Origin: Terebella lapidaria
Taxonomy: Eukaryota; Annelida; Polychaeta; Terebellida; Terebellidae
Reading direction: 5' to 3'
Assembly: GCA_949152475.1 (NCBI GenBank)
Contig: OX424562.1
Span: 4,712,001-4,776,000, forward strand
Length of the DNA: 64,000 bases
Shown here: positions 53,601 to 64,000 of the stretch, one piece after another
How positions within the stretch are numbered: the first letter of the stretch is position 1
Layout: the number at the start of each line of letters is the position of its first letter
Made by a program: the position numbers and the translations under genes
Notes under the pieces: generated by a model
The model's database searches: none
Told to the model about the DNA's origin: nothing
What the model saw: only the letters and a program-made list of their open reading frames with translations

Positions 53601-56600
53601 CTACATGTTCATGGAATCTTCAAGTTTACAGCATCTAATCTTCATAATATTACAGAACACAGTGAAAATACTGGTCAGCAGAATATTGCATAAGAGCTCA
53701 AATTTAAATACTTGAATTTTTCTTCATATTATATTTTCATTCATCTGTTTATATGGAGAAAACACCCATCAACATAAAGTGAATCATTCGAATAATTGTT
53801 GACAGATATTTTCATGACTTAGAGGTATTTCGGGGCCAATAAAACGGGCAATCGAAATTTAAAAGTACGGTAATTCAAAAGTAAAACAAATCTACAATCA
53901 GACTAGTATTTGTAATTTATGATATTGACATTTACAGTCCAATGACACTACAGAACCATATACATGATATAAGTAAATAAAGAATGTCTGGTCACAGTAA
54001 TAATCTTGACTGTGCGATACTAGTAATTACAAGTAAAATATTCAAGTCTGGTTGATGACCACATGTACGCTACACTGCTGTCTTATAACATGATTTTATT
54101 TAATTATTGAACACTGACAAGACAAAATACTTGGATAAGTACCTGACTGGCCAAGCTGTTTGTAGAATCGATATTCCAAATGGAGCTGTGGCGCTCTGGA
54201 CTTCATGGGTTCCTGTAATATAGAACAATATTTTTATCAGCAAGCAATTTAAAATTTCCATTTTCTGAGAATCCATCATCATGATATACATGCTTCTAGC
54301 TGTGGTCACAACATGTGCCTCGCTTATCAGTACATTAATTAGAATAACTTTTATTCATATAACCAAGTTTGATGCAATGTTGCAGCTGTTTCATCACAGT
54401 AAGCAATTATTTAAAAGCAATTTACCCAACTCAGAAAACGAAAACATATCATGAGCTCTGCCATGTTACCAATTTCAAGATTACTAAAAATCAATTAGTA
54501 AATGGATTTGTAGTTATTAGAAGTGCACTTCAATCCTAAGTGCCAAAGGGATAGAGTTGGTGCTAAATTATGTAACTACTCACATTAAATAAATGAAATA
54601 ACCAGTATTATCACACACAAGGATGGAAGTTGCAAAATTCATAAATTGATTTCCACGAACAAAATGAAAAGCTACAGGACATAAATCATTAGAACTTACC
54701 AATTTTATGGCTACATGTTCATTGTTGTACAAGTTCTTTCCTGCAAATAAAGAATCAATATCAGTAACTGAGAATGAAGCAATATTTCCAACATGTTATT
54801 ACCGGATATCTCAGTATGTTGTATGAAACCTATTGGGGATTTTATCACAATGACATAATTTTTACAAATTGCAGTTCCATGGAGGATGAAGATTTTATTT
54901 GAAAGAACATGTAATATAAACACTAACAACATGAACAATCCAATGAGAAACGCAAGATGCTTTTCTTTGCGGCTGCAGACATACATTATGTTCAATATCG
55001 GATACTATCATTCATACAGCATATTGATTACATCTGTGATGTATGCCTCATGCAGCTGCTTTCTTGTCCACATTAGCTTTGTATATTTGCCATATAATGT
55101 TCCGCATAAAAATCCTGAGCCTGATGGCAAAAAATTGGAAGCCTGGCCTAATACACATCATGCACTTATTCTGACACGACCATACTGTAAACCCTTTCAA
55201 GTTTGATCCCATCGAAGTTCATGTTTTTGAAAAATTGACTGTTCATCAATCATTTGAATTCATGTTCCGTGTATTTTTACCAAGATTTAATGCAATTTTT
55301 AAAAGTTTGATTCCATCAAAGCTTGCGATTTTGTTGAGAGCAACTTTCTGTCAAATTGATAGGCATTTTAAATCTACTGAACGAATCCGCCAAATTAGAA
55401 GGCAGCAAACATTACCGGGTTTACAGTAATAATAAAATGTGTGATGCTCGTAAAATGCATTTCATAATAATTGTCCAGATATGCAAGTATTTTTTGCATA
55501 CTTCAGGGCAAAATATGTCCCTGGAACAATTACTTTTATCTATTTGGGTGGGTGGTGGGAACTACTTTGACAAGCACACAGCAGTCGATAAACTACTATC
55601 AGCCTTTCATCTGCCTGCCTTTGATTTATGTCCAGGCTATCAAACAAATGGTGACCTACACACAGTATGTACAAAGGTACACTTGATGTGTCAATACTGT
55701 TAGCTATGTCCTACAATAGGTACGTGTATATGTAACTGATCCGATATGTCATGAAATGGAAGTTGAAGAATCCTGTTTTCATGCTCATGAATCATGAGAT
55801 CATTGAAATATATTTATAATTCAATGAATTTCAATGGAGATTTATTTATTGTCGATGACAGTCATAGATAAAAATTTCAACTATTTGCGACAAAAAAAAT
55901 AACATAATGGAATCAAGCATGGTTATGACTGTCAAAGACAAAAATTGCAGCCATGTGTATTCCATACTAGGTCGTAAGGAGCTTGTTATAAATGGTTCTG
56001 CCAGTTATTAGTTTGCTTGAACACATAAAACTCACAAAGACACATCATGCACATAGTCATGTGTTACGAGTGACTAGTCACTTTGTAACAGTGTTAGAAA
56101 TTGGTTGGAAAATGAGAACTGATCAGATAATTGGTTGATGCAACCAATAGATTATTGATTAAATGCCATGAAACAGGATCTAAATTATATCCACTGTGTC
56201 GCTTCATGATCCTGGCCATTTATTGAATTAAGATCAATAATTTGTATGTGTAATAACAATGATCAATCGCCAGATTGATAAATGTCATGATGGATTTACT
56301 CGCTATACTAGTAAGCAGATATAGGGACCCGAGTCGTGCGGAATTTTCTGGCATGTTGTGCATTATTTCTGGAAATTTTATTTTTATGATCGGAATATTG
56401 CAATCAGCAATCAGAAATTGGAAGGGTAAACGATCACTTATCGACTGTGATCGTCGATCATGGTTTATACTAGTATATCACTACTTTGTAAATATATTGG
56501 GCAAGAATAAATGTCTACATTCACAGTCAAGTCAGATGGCACCTGTATGTATTCACCTGTGCCATCTGACTTGACTGTGAATGTAGACATTTATTTACAG

Positions 56601-57194
56601 ATGGGGAGAATGGTGAGCAAACAAGACACACACAAATTTTGATACTGGATCGCATGTAATGTATGATGTATTACATTGTGTTTTACACTTCATACTTACG
56701 TAAATTCTTACATCTGTACATCCCAATACACAATCCAATACACATACTGCACCTGACTCACACACATCTATCATAGCTTTCACAGTTCAGTAAAATGAAA
56801 TAAAATTCTAACGACATTTACACTTGAGTATACTATAATAGGTGTGCACTGTGGTCGTATGTTATGGATCTATATATGGATACAGAAGCAGGCCCAAAGG
56901 CATTGATCAAGTTATCGTGATTTATAACAACATGTTACATTATAATACACGGTTTAAATTCAAAAGGTTTGAACATAGAATCTCACCAAGTCTAAGTTCT
57001 CCAAAGTTTCCACAGCCTATCTTTTTGCCCACTCGGAAGTTTGGGCCCACCATGAGCACTCCAGCATTGCTTGCACTCTGACTTCTGCTGCCAGTGTGTC
57101 CAGAACCCCCTCTTCCACTGCTTTTGGAGATTCTGCGGTTGGCATCTTCTGATGAAGATCTGCCCCTGTCTTGTTTATTTTGAACACTACTCAT
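38653..57194 (-). CDS. CSNK1G: Casein kinase 1 gamma, complete ten-exon gene
   Basis: This is a Ser/Thr kinase of the membrane-anchored CK1 gamma group (the family of Drosophila gilgamesh and human CSNK1G1-3), which phosphorylates the Wnt co-receptor LRP6 among other targets. Coding exons, all with consensus sites and matching phases, are 57194-56987, 54740-54700, 54212-54143, 51474-51326, 45734-45500, 42881-42711, 42376-42228, 40980-40879, 39100-38994 and 38701-38653, giving 426 residues. Visible motifs are the glycine loop [10 protein letters not shown] (57-66), VAIK with Lys82, YRDIKPEN with catalytic Asp172, DFG at 195-197, and the CK1-specific TARYMSIN. The tail has the family block VVSSTNGEL and ends [15 protein letters not shown], a palmitoylation/polybasic anchor. 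The start ATG precedes a Ser/Gly-rich N-terminus as in relatives, and the length is normal (human forms are about 415-455). An alternative last exon lies downstream. Introns are 0.3-5.6 kb. No damage is seen. Confidence 0.96.
40297..40368 (+). other. GC-rich hairpin and G-quadruplex-prone tract in kinase intron 8
   Basis: GCCCCGCG (40297-40304) pairs with CGCGGGGC (40323-40330) around an 18-base loop. Directly after it, five G-runs (ggggg, gggg, ggg, gggg, ggg) separated by 1-6 bases lie at about 40336-40365. The tract is CpG-rich, unlike the surrounding intron. On the transcribed RNA of the kinase gene it is C-rich. It could be an internal regulatory or promoter element, but the sequence does not establish a function. 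Confidence 0.6.
42886..43060. repeat. Short tandem repeat of gggcaataacacaa-type units in kinase intron 5
   Basis: Words acagggcaatagttatacatgg and ggcaataacacaac recur about three times with a period close to 58 bp, immediately upstream (in transcript order) of exon 6. Confidence 0.8.
45735..48654. other. Left part of kinase intron 4, no gene recognised
   Basis: This is AT-rich intron sequence between exon 5 and the inserted repeat element. No open frame resembles a known protein. Just before the element is a 16-base palindrome, ttagcccaagggctaa (about 48635-48651), which may be part of the element end or its insertion site. Confidence 0.5.
48695..50250 (+). repeat. 133-bp tandem repeat dense in nuclear-receptor half-sites
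   Basis: Twelve units are seen, with motif blocks near 48701, 48834, 48970, 49101, 49237, 49369, 49489, 49622, 49757, 49890, 50026 and 50153, and a thirteenth near 50512. Most units carry tgaccttga (the complement of tcaaggtca, the ERR/NR5A extended half-site), then aggtcaaaggtca or aggtcagaggtca (a DR1 arrangement), then another ttcaaggtca. The remainder of each unit is attcagcatatatcatttcc, tatatgtccacaattgattc, ctaagctgtaaagt and gcgagatattagccatttt. Binding in vivo is unproven. Confidence 0.9.
51213..51239 (+). repeat. Terminal hairpin of the 2.6-kb element
   Basis: GGTTATCGGACC (51213-51224) and GGTCCGGTAACC (51228-51239) form a 12-bp stem with one mismatch around a three-base loop. It overlaps the terminal inverted repeat and is followed by ctaaaaac, so the right end can be read either as a TIR or as a rolling-circle-type 3' hairpin. 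Confidence 0.8.
51475..54142. other. Kinase intron 3, no further feature recognised
   Basis: This is AT-rich intron between exons 4 and 3. No protein, RNA gene or clear repeat was seen. Confidence 0.5.
56506..56595. repeat. Perfect hairpin, 37-bp arms and 16-base loop, in kinase intron 1
   Basis: Arms 56506-56542 and 56559-56595 are exact reverse complements (aataaatgtctacattcaca on the left, with tgtgaatgtagacatttatt closing the right). The loop is ctgtatgtattcacct. There is no terminal duplication or longer inverted repeat outside, so it is not an obvious MITE. A transcript from either strand would fold into a 90-nt perfectly paired stem. Possible origins are a template-switch event or a small-RNA precursor; neither is shown. 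Confidence 0.95.
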
Positions 57195-57659
57195 GATTGG
57201 ACAAGAATACGTGTCCGATCCCTACTAAACACACCAAGTGAGCAATGACAGATAGATTGACAAATGGAAACAAGATGGTTGAAAACGGTTGCCCGAGTGA
57301 ATTTACTGGGGCATCCTTTGGACGTCCAGTTTTTCACCGGGTCAAATCATTTTGTGGTCTTTGTTACACAAATCGGACGATGATTCATGCTGCTTCCCTC
57401 CTGACCGATAACTTAATCCGAAACACCGATATGCCTGTGATATTGATGATGTTTCTTCGAAAATATTCTTGTTTTCACATCACACCAGTTCCTCTGTCAC
57501 ACTGTCTGCGATCTCCATTTGTACATGTGATATCCCTCCGCCGAATAATTACAATATGAGGAGTAGACTGACAAAAATGTTATTTATGAGTCTACCAAAT
57601 CCAATTTGTATGGAAGATATATATGTAATTCGATTGATATTCACAAGTTCTCCAATTGT

Positions 57660-58050
57660 TTGAACAATTACGGAGGGTTTACTTTCTACGCGCAGTAATT
57701 GATCGGTTCACGAACCCGTCAGAGTGCGCAGGTCAAAGGGAAATACCGTCTCCATGGGCGTGAACCGGCCACTGAAAAAGACATGAATTACATATCCAAT
57801 CTCCTAATAATTATTGGGCCTTGTTTATTACAATCAATAAATGACATAATATATCAATCAACTTTTCCTATTGTTTCAGGCAGTTTATTTTGGGGAATAT
57901 TTTATTTTTTTTCATGACGTCAAATTGTAACTTCCGGTTCCGGTACAAATCAGTATGGCGGCTGTTTTCAAACAAACCTAACTTTTTTGTTTATTTTATG
58001 GAAAACACAACATTTTGCCAGTTGTTTAGTGTTGATAGCAGCATGTAACG
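57660..58050. promoter_or_regulatory. Probable bidirectional promoter between CSNK1G and CEP120
   Basis: The two start codons (57194 minus, 58051 plus) are 857 bp apart. The interval near the CEP120 side carries a perfect CRE (TGACGTCA, 57915-57922), an ETS-type cttccgg (57931-57937) followed by ggttccgg, and ATGGCGGC (57955-57962), a YY1-like word common at housekeeping promoters. No TATA box is evident near these motifs. Whether the kinase has its own start site within 57200-57700 cannot be told from sequence. Confidence 0.6.
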
Positions 58051-58096
58051 ATGGTTGAGAAAGATAAATTACTCGTCGTCGTTTCTGTGTTGGAAG
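58051..58096 (+). CDS. CEP120: CEP120, first coding exon (partial gene)
   Basis: The exon encodes MVEKDKLLVVVSVLEG, with the final Gly codon split after its first base by the donor GAAG|gtgagc. The pattern MV-K-LL-VVS-LEG is the N-terminus of CEP120, a centriole-associated protein needed for centriole elongation and ciliogenesis; this segment begins its first C2 domain. The ATG is the first downstream of the promoter motifs and matches the family start. Exon 2 (expected to begin with an Arg-His-Phe-Pro-like segment) was not found before 64000, so intron 1 exceeds 5.9 kb and contains the elements at 58.2-64 kb. With 16 residues the assignment rests on motif and position, supported by the CSNK1G neighbour. 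Confidence 0.8.
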
Positions 58097-58213
58097 GTGA
58101 GCAAAGTATCTTTGTTTAAAGAGCCCGACACAGATCAAAATTCCCTGCCTTGTTCAGACTTGCCAAAAAATGGCAAAACACAGCCAGCGAAGACCGAAGC
58201 TGAGTGACTGTGA

Positions 58214-60638
58214 TATGAAGCGGATTCAGTGACAAAAATACAGGTCGTATCGTTTTATTCTGGTTTCGTGAGCTGTGTCAGTTCGTACGCTGTTTTACTT
58301 TGAAGTCGCATCGTGCTTATTTTTGAAAAGCCGTATTGTGTTGGGTCATGTTGTCGTGTGATGTGACATTTCGTACGCTGTTTTACTTTAAAATCACATC
58401 GTGTTGGTTCATGGTTACGTGCTTCATTTTAACATAGGTTCGTGGGCGATGTCATATTTTCGTGAGTTACTTTGACACTGCATGTCGTGGTGCATGTCAC
58501 TCCGTAAGCGATCTTATCTCGTGATGGGCTTTGATTTATTATGGAATGTTTTTTGGGTCATAATTCCTATTCCATTTGCATTCATTGCTCTTAGATTTCT
58601 CGCTATGTGCTGAGCTCTGCTCCATTGTGCAATATATGTCTGGTCTTTCACGCTTATCGGCTTTATGAATGGTATAATATAATCATGAAAATTGCACTAT
58701 AAAATGATTTTTTTCTAACTTGTTTACACAAGCTTTTGGCGATATTTTTGCGATGTTAAATGTCATCTTTCTATAATTTGACATACTTCACCTATGAATC
58801 AAACAGCAATTTTATGCCAAATTTCAGACTTTTATATAAAAAATTTAAGAAGTTGGCAATCTACCCCAATGACAAATTTCAGGCCAAAACGGGATCTCGA
58901 GAATTTGAGCATATTCGAGGATTTAATCGTGTTTACATCCATCAGAATTCAAATATTATTGTAATTTTGGACCAGAAGACAGAGTGGGGTGTATTCGACA
59001 CAAACATGTTGATTTCTAACATTTTTAGCCCTACAAAGACGAGCCCAAGTACAAGATTTTATGAGGACCCAGAAAAAAAATTACACGGCTAAATTTAACA
59101 TTGGGGTAGATTGCCAACTTTTTCAATTTTCGCGATAGAAGTTTGAAATTTCGCATAAAATTGCCGTTTGACTCCCAGGTGAAGTATACCAAATTATAGA
59201 AGGATACCATTTAGCATCACAAAAATATCAACGAAAAACAGTGTAAACGAGTTAGAAAAATTAGAGTATAGGTACCATTCAAATACCGGTATTATCAAAT
59301 ATTAGATAATTCTACAGCACATGGATTGGATTTATACATGTACGAGTTTGGGATTAACGTAGTCCGCTACAAACAGGGAGGCAATGAAAAGTCAAAATTT
59401 AAAAGTTATATCTTGAATATTATCTCTTCAAAATAACATATTTTATAGCGTAATTGATCAGCATTCTAATACTGAAAAGAAAATAGGGGGTCACCGTGCT
59501 GGTTTCTTCGACATATTCGATCAAAAATCACAAACATTTACTAAAATGACTTAATGGTATTTTTACACATTTTTTTGCCCATATTCACATCTTGCATCTT
59601 GTTTTCCAAGAGAACGGATACGGTGACACCCTATTTTCTTTTCAGTTTTAGGATGCTGATCAGTTACTCTATAAAATATGTCATTTTGAAGCTCTAGATT
59701 TTGTTGATACAGTCATTTATTTTGAAAAACTCTTTGACCCCCTCCCCTCACTGTTTGGAGCAGACTACCTTAATTGTATTTTTCAGACAAACAAATTATG
59801 TTACGTAGCATGACCCCACTCCACCCCCCCCCCCTCCCCCCGTTACTCCTCTGCAATAGTCCTACACCATAAAAACTTGGCCCTAGAACCCCACCCCGTA
59901 TGCAATGTGTCTGACCAATTAGAAGGTTTCACGCTGATTATAGTACCAATGGGCGCTGCTATTGCTGTGTGCGTGATGTGGGTGATTTGCAAATGGGGGC
60001 GATGCTGCACGAATTGAAAATTTTCAAATCACGTAGGCCTACCAGTTTATGGGGCTTGATTTGGAAATGTGCTACGTGTTTTAACAATGGCAAATTATGA
60101 ACTATTCAGAAATCAGGCAGCGCGATTTAATAAAGCATGAATGACCAGCCATATTGCATAATAGAGCAGAGCTCAGCACATAACGGATCTAAGAGCAGTG
60201 AATGCAAACGGGATGGGAATTATGACCCAAAGAACGTTCCATTTTCGTTCAAATCAAAGCCCACGAGATAAGATCGCTTACGAACAGAGAGTGTTACGAA
60301 GTGACATGCACCACGGGAGATTGGTATTGCTTACGAAACAGTGATCAGTGTCTTAATGACTTACGAGATTGTGACTCAAAGAATGAAAAGATGGCCTATT
60401 TAGGCCTATATGTATCTCACGACAACTAGATCTATGAAGATATGACATATCCTACGAATTAGTGTCAAAGTGACTCACGAAAAGAGGACATCGCCCACGA
60501 ACCTATGTTAAAATGAAGCAGGTAACCATGAACCAACACGATGCGATTTCAAAGTAAAACAGCGTACGAACGGACACATCACACGAAACCAAACTAAAAC
60601 GACACGACCTGTATTTTTGTCAGTAAATCCGCTTCATA
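58214..60638. mobile_element. 2.4-kb foldback-type element with long inverted arms
   Basis: The left arm (58214 to about 58660) and right arm (about 60128 to 60638) are inverted copies. Both outer ends read tatgaagcggatt then gacaaaaatacaggtcgt when oriented inward, and both carry cgtacgctgttttactttga, cataggttcgtgggcgatgt and tgctgagctctgct in order. The right arm has about 145 bp missing from the left one. The spacer holds a MITE (58698-59270), a C-rich tract (about 59820-59840) and no transposase frame. It lies wholly in CEP120 intron 1. Confidence 0.85.
58698..59270. mobile_element. MITE with long terminal inverted repeats, family member 2
   Basis: The left part (ttctaacttgtttacac ... 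gcgatgttaaatg ... ggcaatctaccccaatg) is complemented by the right part (cattggggtagattgcc ... catttagcatcac ... gtgtaaacgagttagaa), giving arms near 190 bp. The words cacct-gaatcaaac and gactcccaggtg are shared with the copy at 18450-18893. The frame at 58760-59092 is a translation of the element. It is nested within the spacer of the larger inverted-repeat element. Confidence 0.8.
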
Positions 60639-61496
60639 CTGTGAGGAATGCAAAAATGTCACTTGATACCTGCTTGTTATCAGTTTTCAGCCATTGTCAA
60701 ACCAATAAGAATGCCACCGGGACATGCCTGCCCTAACAATCAGCTGGTTACAGATTAAATTAAAAGAACACAACATCTAGGCTAGGGCTTCGACTAGATC
60801 TAGATCTAGTACTAGCAAGAACAGTGGGTTTTGGATTTTTGGGGAAAAAATTAATTTTTACATATTTTTCCCATTTAGAACTCAAAATTAGAAACACAAA
60901 AACACCTCAAACACGTTTCTATCGTGAAAATTGACGAAGTTATGAATTTTCAAAGAAATTTATGATGAAATATCTGTCTGTCGAAATTGGTGCGTTTTGG
61001 TTTTGCCAAGGGTGTACTCGTATAATCTACTATAAATGCACCAATTTTCATCATCATGATCATAATGACAAGCTGTATAAAGCATGGTAATCAGTAAGGA
61101 TACATGGATAAAGTAAAGAAGACCACATGGCTCTATGTTAAAGATTCATTATTGTATAGGCATGTACTTTTGATTGATGAAATAAATTCTTATGGTAAAA
61201 AACATACATCTTTGACTCTCTTTCTCTAAGTTCACTGTGTTGATGACAATGTACTGCAAGGTGCAGGTTCTGTATTCAGCTGTACTGCAAAGGAAAATAA
61301 TTGATCAAACTTAAATACTAGTACACACTCAACTGTGATAGGTGATCTGTGAGGGAGTCATCAAAATGATCAATGATGGTGAACGATTATTATCCATCAG
61401 ATTGTTGTCTTCCATCAGATTGTTGTCTTCAATGGTATCCATGTATCCAGTTCAATCAGTGCATCAAGCAATGAGGCGGGGTACATCAGATGGTAT
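60639..61496. other. CEP120 intron 1 sequence, no gene recognised
   Basis: This is AT-rich, with an agatctagatctag run near 60800 and a 19-bp direct doubling (ccatcagattgttgtcttc) near 61395-61432. No coding exon was found. Confidence 0.5.
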
Positions 61497-62283
61497 TGTT
61501 GTCGGGGTCGTGTTGCAACGAATGACGCGACTTGGGTTTTAGGGTTTTATTGGGTCCAAGACAAAGACCCTGTAATAATATAATAATAAATAACATGAGT
61601 AATATGATAACAAATGAAAACAAAGCGAACAGTTTATGATGAGCCATATATGTGAAATATATGGAAACTAATGAAATACCTAAACCAGAATGATTTAATA
61701 AACTACACGGAATGAAATCGAACGAAGTATAAAACTACCAGTACAGATCTACTGTATCACAGACATTCATTCCATTCATACGTGCAAGTGATCAAGTGTT
61801 ATTTTACACATACAAAGCACCTTACCCCAGTTGTGAAAATGGAGGTCTGGACCGTTATGATAGATGAATGGATGGGAAGTGACTGGTTGCTGTTTAAATA
61901 CCTGGAAGGAAGAAATACGAGTTTGGATAAAATGCCTGGCGGCGCAAATAAACAAAGTCCAAACAGATAAATCTCAGAAATCGGGAAATCCAACATTAGG
62001 AAAACATTGGCGAATCTGTAACATAAATAGAAATACTAGGTCAATACTCACTGTTTATAATGTAGTTGAATATCCTAAGATGTAAGTTAGTGATTCCGAA
62101 TATGATTTAGATGTTGCCTGTTTGAAAACTAGTGTAGATGTGATTTAAACTTTGTTGGCTGGTTGCCAAGGCAGGCGTAAACAAACGAGAAATCGCGGGA
62201 ACTATGTATTTATTTCCACGGTAGAATGAGCTATAAATAGTAAACTCCGTTAGGCGGAACTGTCAAAATGTAACCCTGTCACA
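61497..62283 (-). mobile_element. 3' LTR of a Ty3/gypsy element
   Basis: On the minus strand a polypurine tract (ggggggaag, 62295-62287) is followed by TGTGACAGGG, a proper LTR start at 62283. A polyadenylation word (aataaaa, about 61541-61548) lies near the far end, and the LTR would end in CGACAACA at 61497. The 787-bp length is typical. The second LTR lies beyond the window, so the left boundary is approximate. Confidence 0.6.
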
Positions 62284-62347
62284 TACTTCCCCCCAATGAA
62301 GAATGGCGTCCCGACATTTACACATAAAATATGAACTATATACAAAA

Positions 62348-64000
62348 CTAAGTCGGACGGAAAAAATCTGGAGGCCGGCGATTCCGCTGCGGGCGCTGTT
62401 GTGGCACTTCCTCGTCTGAACTTAGCTCTTCGACAATAATGTCGAACCCTAAGTCTGATGGGAGAACTTGATCAGGATCAAAGTCCTCAACCATCACGAA
62501 ATCCGGAGATGGTTTTTCCGACGGGTCGACAAAATACCCTAAGACAAGATCTTCTGTGTCTTCTTTCTTCTTTTTCCTCTTCCTCCCCCTCTGAAAGGGC
62601 GTCATGCCTCCCGTGTGATGACTGGACAGGGCGCAACAGGCTACGATGTAACGTCCTAGTTGGCCCTCTTCCATCCACACGTTTCACGTCATAGACGGGA
62701 ATGTCGACGTTGGGTTGATGGACGACGATGTAGATGTCGTTCTCCCACTTGTCCGCGAGTTTACTTCGACCTTGAAAGGCCACCTTTTTGACAAGGACAA
62801 GATCATCGATCTGTAAGACCGAAGCGTTCCCTTCCTTCTTCTCGATCTTGTCCGCAGTTTCAGCCATATTCTTGTGAGCGAGTTCATGGCAGAATTCCAG
62901 TCGGTCTCGGACTCCAGAGATGTAGGTTGAGAGGTCCTCCTGATTGTTGTTGGACCAGACCTGGAATTCTTCATCCACAGGGAGACGTGGAGAGCGGCCG
63001 AACATCAGCTCATATGGCGTGAAACCAGTGGCATCGTGAGGCGTACAGTTGTAGGCCATCACCAAGGTGTTTAGGTAGTCCTTCCAGCGACCCTTCTTCT
63101 CTTCCTCCAAGGTCCCGAGTAACTTCAGGAGAGTCTGGTTCATCCGCTCACAGGCACCATTCCCACGAGGATGATACGGAGTAGTCCTGGACTTCGAGAT
63201 GCCTGTGAGGGAACACAGTTCCTTGATGACCGAAGACTCAAAGTTACGACCTTGGTCTGAGTGGATCCTGCTGGGATAGCCATACAAGTTGATGAAACTT
63301 TCAAGCAAAGCTTTCGCTGTTGTCTTGGCAGTCTCATTCTTTGTAGGCACTACCCGAGCGAACTTCGTGAAGTGGTCCACGATCACCAGAAGGTGCTCGT
63401 ATCCACCAGAAGGCTCCACCAGGAGGTAATCAACACACACCAACTCGAGAGGCTGAAAACTGAGGATCGGAATGATCGACGTCCGTTGCGGAGTTCCTTT
63501 CCTGCAAATACAACGATGGCACTTGGAAACGTACTGCTCTACAGCTGTGTACATTCCAGGCCAGAAAAAACGAGACCTCAAGAGTTGTTGTGTTTTGTCA
63601 CGTCCTGGATGACCGATGTCATCATGGAGCCTGGTTAAAATACGTGGACGAAGATCCTTTGGGACGACTAACTGATGGAGTGTGTTGATGTCCGTGTTGA
63701 CTTCCCGGAATAGAATTCCTTGATGAAGTTTGAGCTTGTCCCAGTCCTTGATGAGTCGAGTCCGTTCTGATGACTTTCCTACGAGTTCCTTCTTGGTAGG
63801 CTTGTGTTTGGCAATCAGACAACTGACCACCCACTTGATGTCAGCGTCCCGAGACTGTTCCTCGAACATGTCGACAGGTGTAACAACTTCTGAGGAAGTA
63901 CGAAGTGGATCCACGCTTGAAGCCGAGGAGGCCAAGCTGTAGACGAATGGGTCCACTGAAACACTGTTACACACAGCCTGAGTGACTTTACTGGACACAC
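62348..64000 (-). CDS. Ty3/gypsy integrase and pol C-terminus, partial, frameshifted near the end
   Basis: The main frame enters from beyond 64000 and runs to a stop at 62487. It contains the zinc-binding HHCC region (HDDIGHPGR ... FFWPGM ... KCHRC) and an intact catalytic triad: Asp in CVDYLL, Asp in HSDQGRNF and Glu in GACERMNQ, followed by the typical ATGFTPYELMFGRSPRLP block. The expected C-terminal tail (ending QRNRRPPDFFRPT) is in the neighbouring frame, stopping at 62348, so a one-base frameshift lies near 62630-62645. The enzyme core thus looks young and only lightly damaged, unlike the copy at 24-34 kb. The element is oriented against CEP120. Confidence 0.9.

Noticed and set aside
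58760..59092. 110-residue plus-strand frame similar in part to a frame at 18509-18772
   Set aside because: The similarity is due to both lying in copies of one inverted-repeat MITE family; no protein family is recognised.
58097..64000. Further CEP120 exons
   Set aside because: I scanned for the expected continuation after the split Gly codon and found none; the region is intron filled with mobile elements.

Overview
This is eukaryotic genomic DNA from an animal, most likely a marine invertebrate. It is AT-rich and intron-rich, carries degenerate and young transposable elements and satellite arrays, and the recognisable host genes are animal genes. The frequent tacatgta-type words and the tandem-repeat-cored element at 48.6-51.2 kb would fit a lophotrochozoan such as a mollusc or brachiopod. 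I cannot fix the phylum from this window.

Two host genes are recognised. On the minus strand, 57194 down to 38653 holds a complete casein kinase 1 gamma gene. It has ten coding exons whose splice phases all agree and gives a 426-residue protein. A second, alternative terminal exon at 37517-37586 gives a 433-residue form with a different cysteine-rich, polybasic tail. On the plus strand, starting 857 bp away in head-to-head orientation, is the first coding exon of CEP120 (58051-58096); the rest of that gene lies beyond the window. The shared interval carries a CRE, an ETS site and an ATGGCGGC motif and looks like a bidirectional promoter. Human CEP120 and CSNK1G3 are also neighbours in divergent orientation, so this is probably an old animal gene pair.

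Layout from left to right. 0-13.4 kb: mostly non-coding DNA, with a CpG-rich promoter-like block at 3.3-4.0 kb and a short-period satellite at 9.3-9.7 kb. 13.4-16.8 kb: a 35-bp satellite array of about 96 units in two sequence domains. 16.8-23.3 kb: non-coding, with a MITE at 18.45 kb. 23.3-34.6 kb: a heavily decayed Ty3/gypsy LTR retrotransposon with three LTR copies, broken up by a MITE, an antisense gag fragment and several internal duplications. 34.7-37.5 kb: 3' flank of the kinase gene. 37.5-57.2 kb: the kinase gene. Its fourth intron contains a 2.6-kb element bounded by 12-bp terminal inverted repeats and built around thirteen copies of a repeat full of nuclear-receptor half-sites. Its first intron contains a perfect hairpin with 37-bp arms. 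58-64 kb: CEP120 intron 1, holding a 2.4-kb inverted-repeat element with a MITE inside it and, at the right edge, the 3' part and LTR of a second, much younger Ty3/gypsy element on the minus strand.

No rRNA, tRNA or CRISPR feature was found. Most short open frames in the window look random or are translations of repeats.
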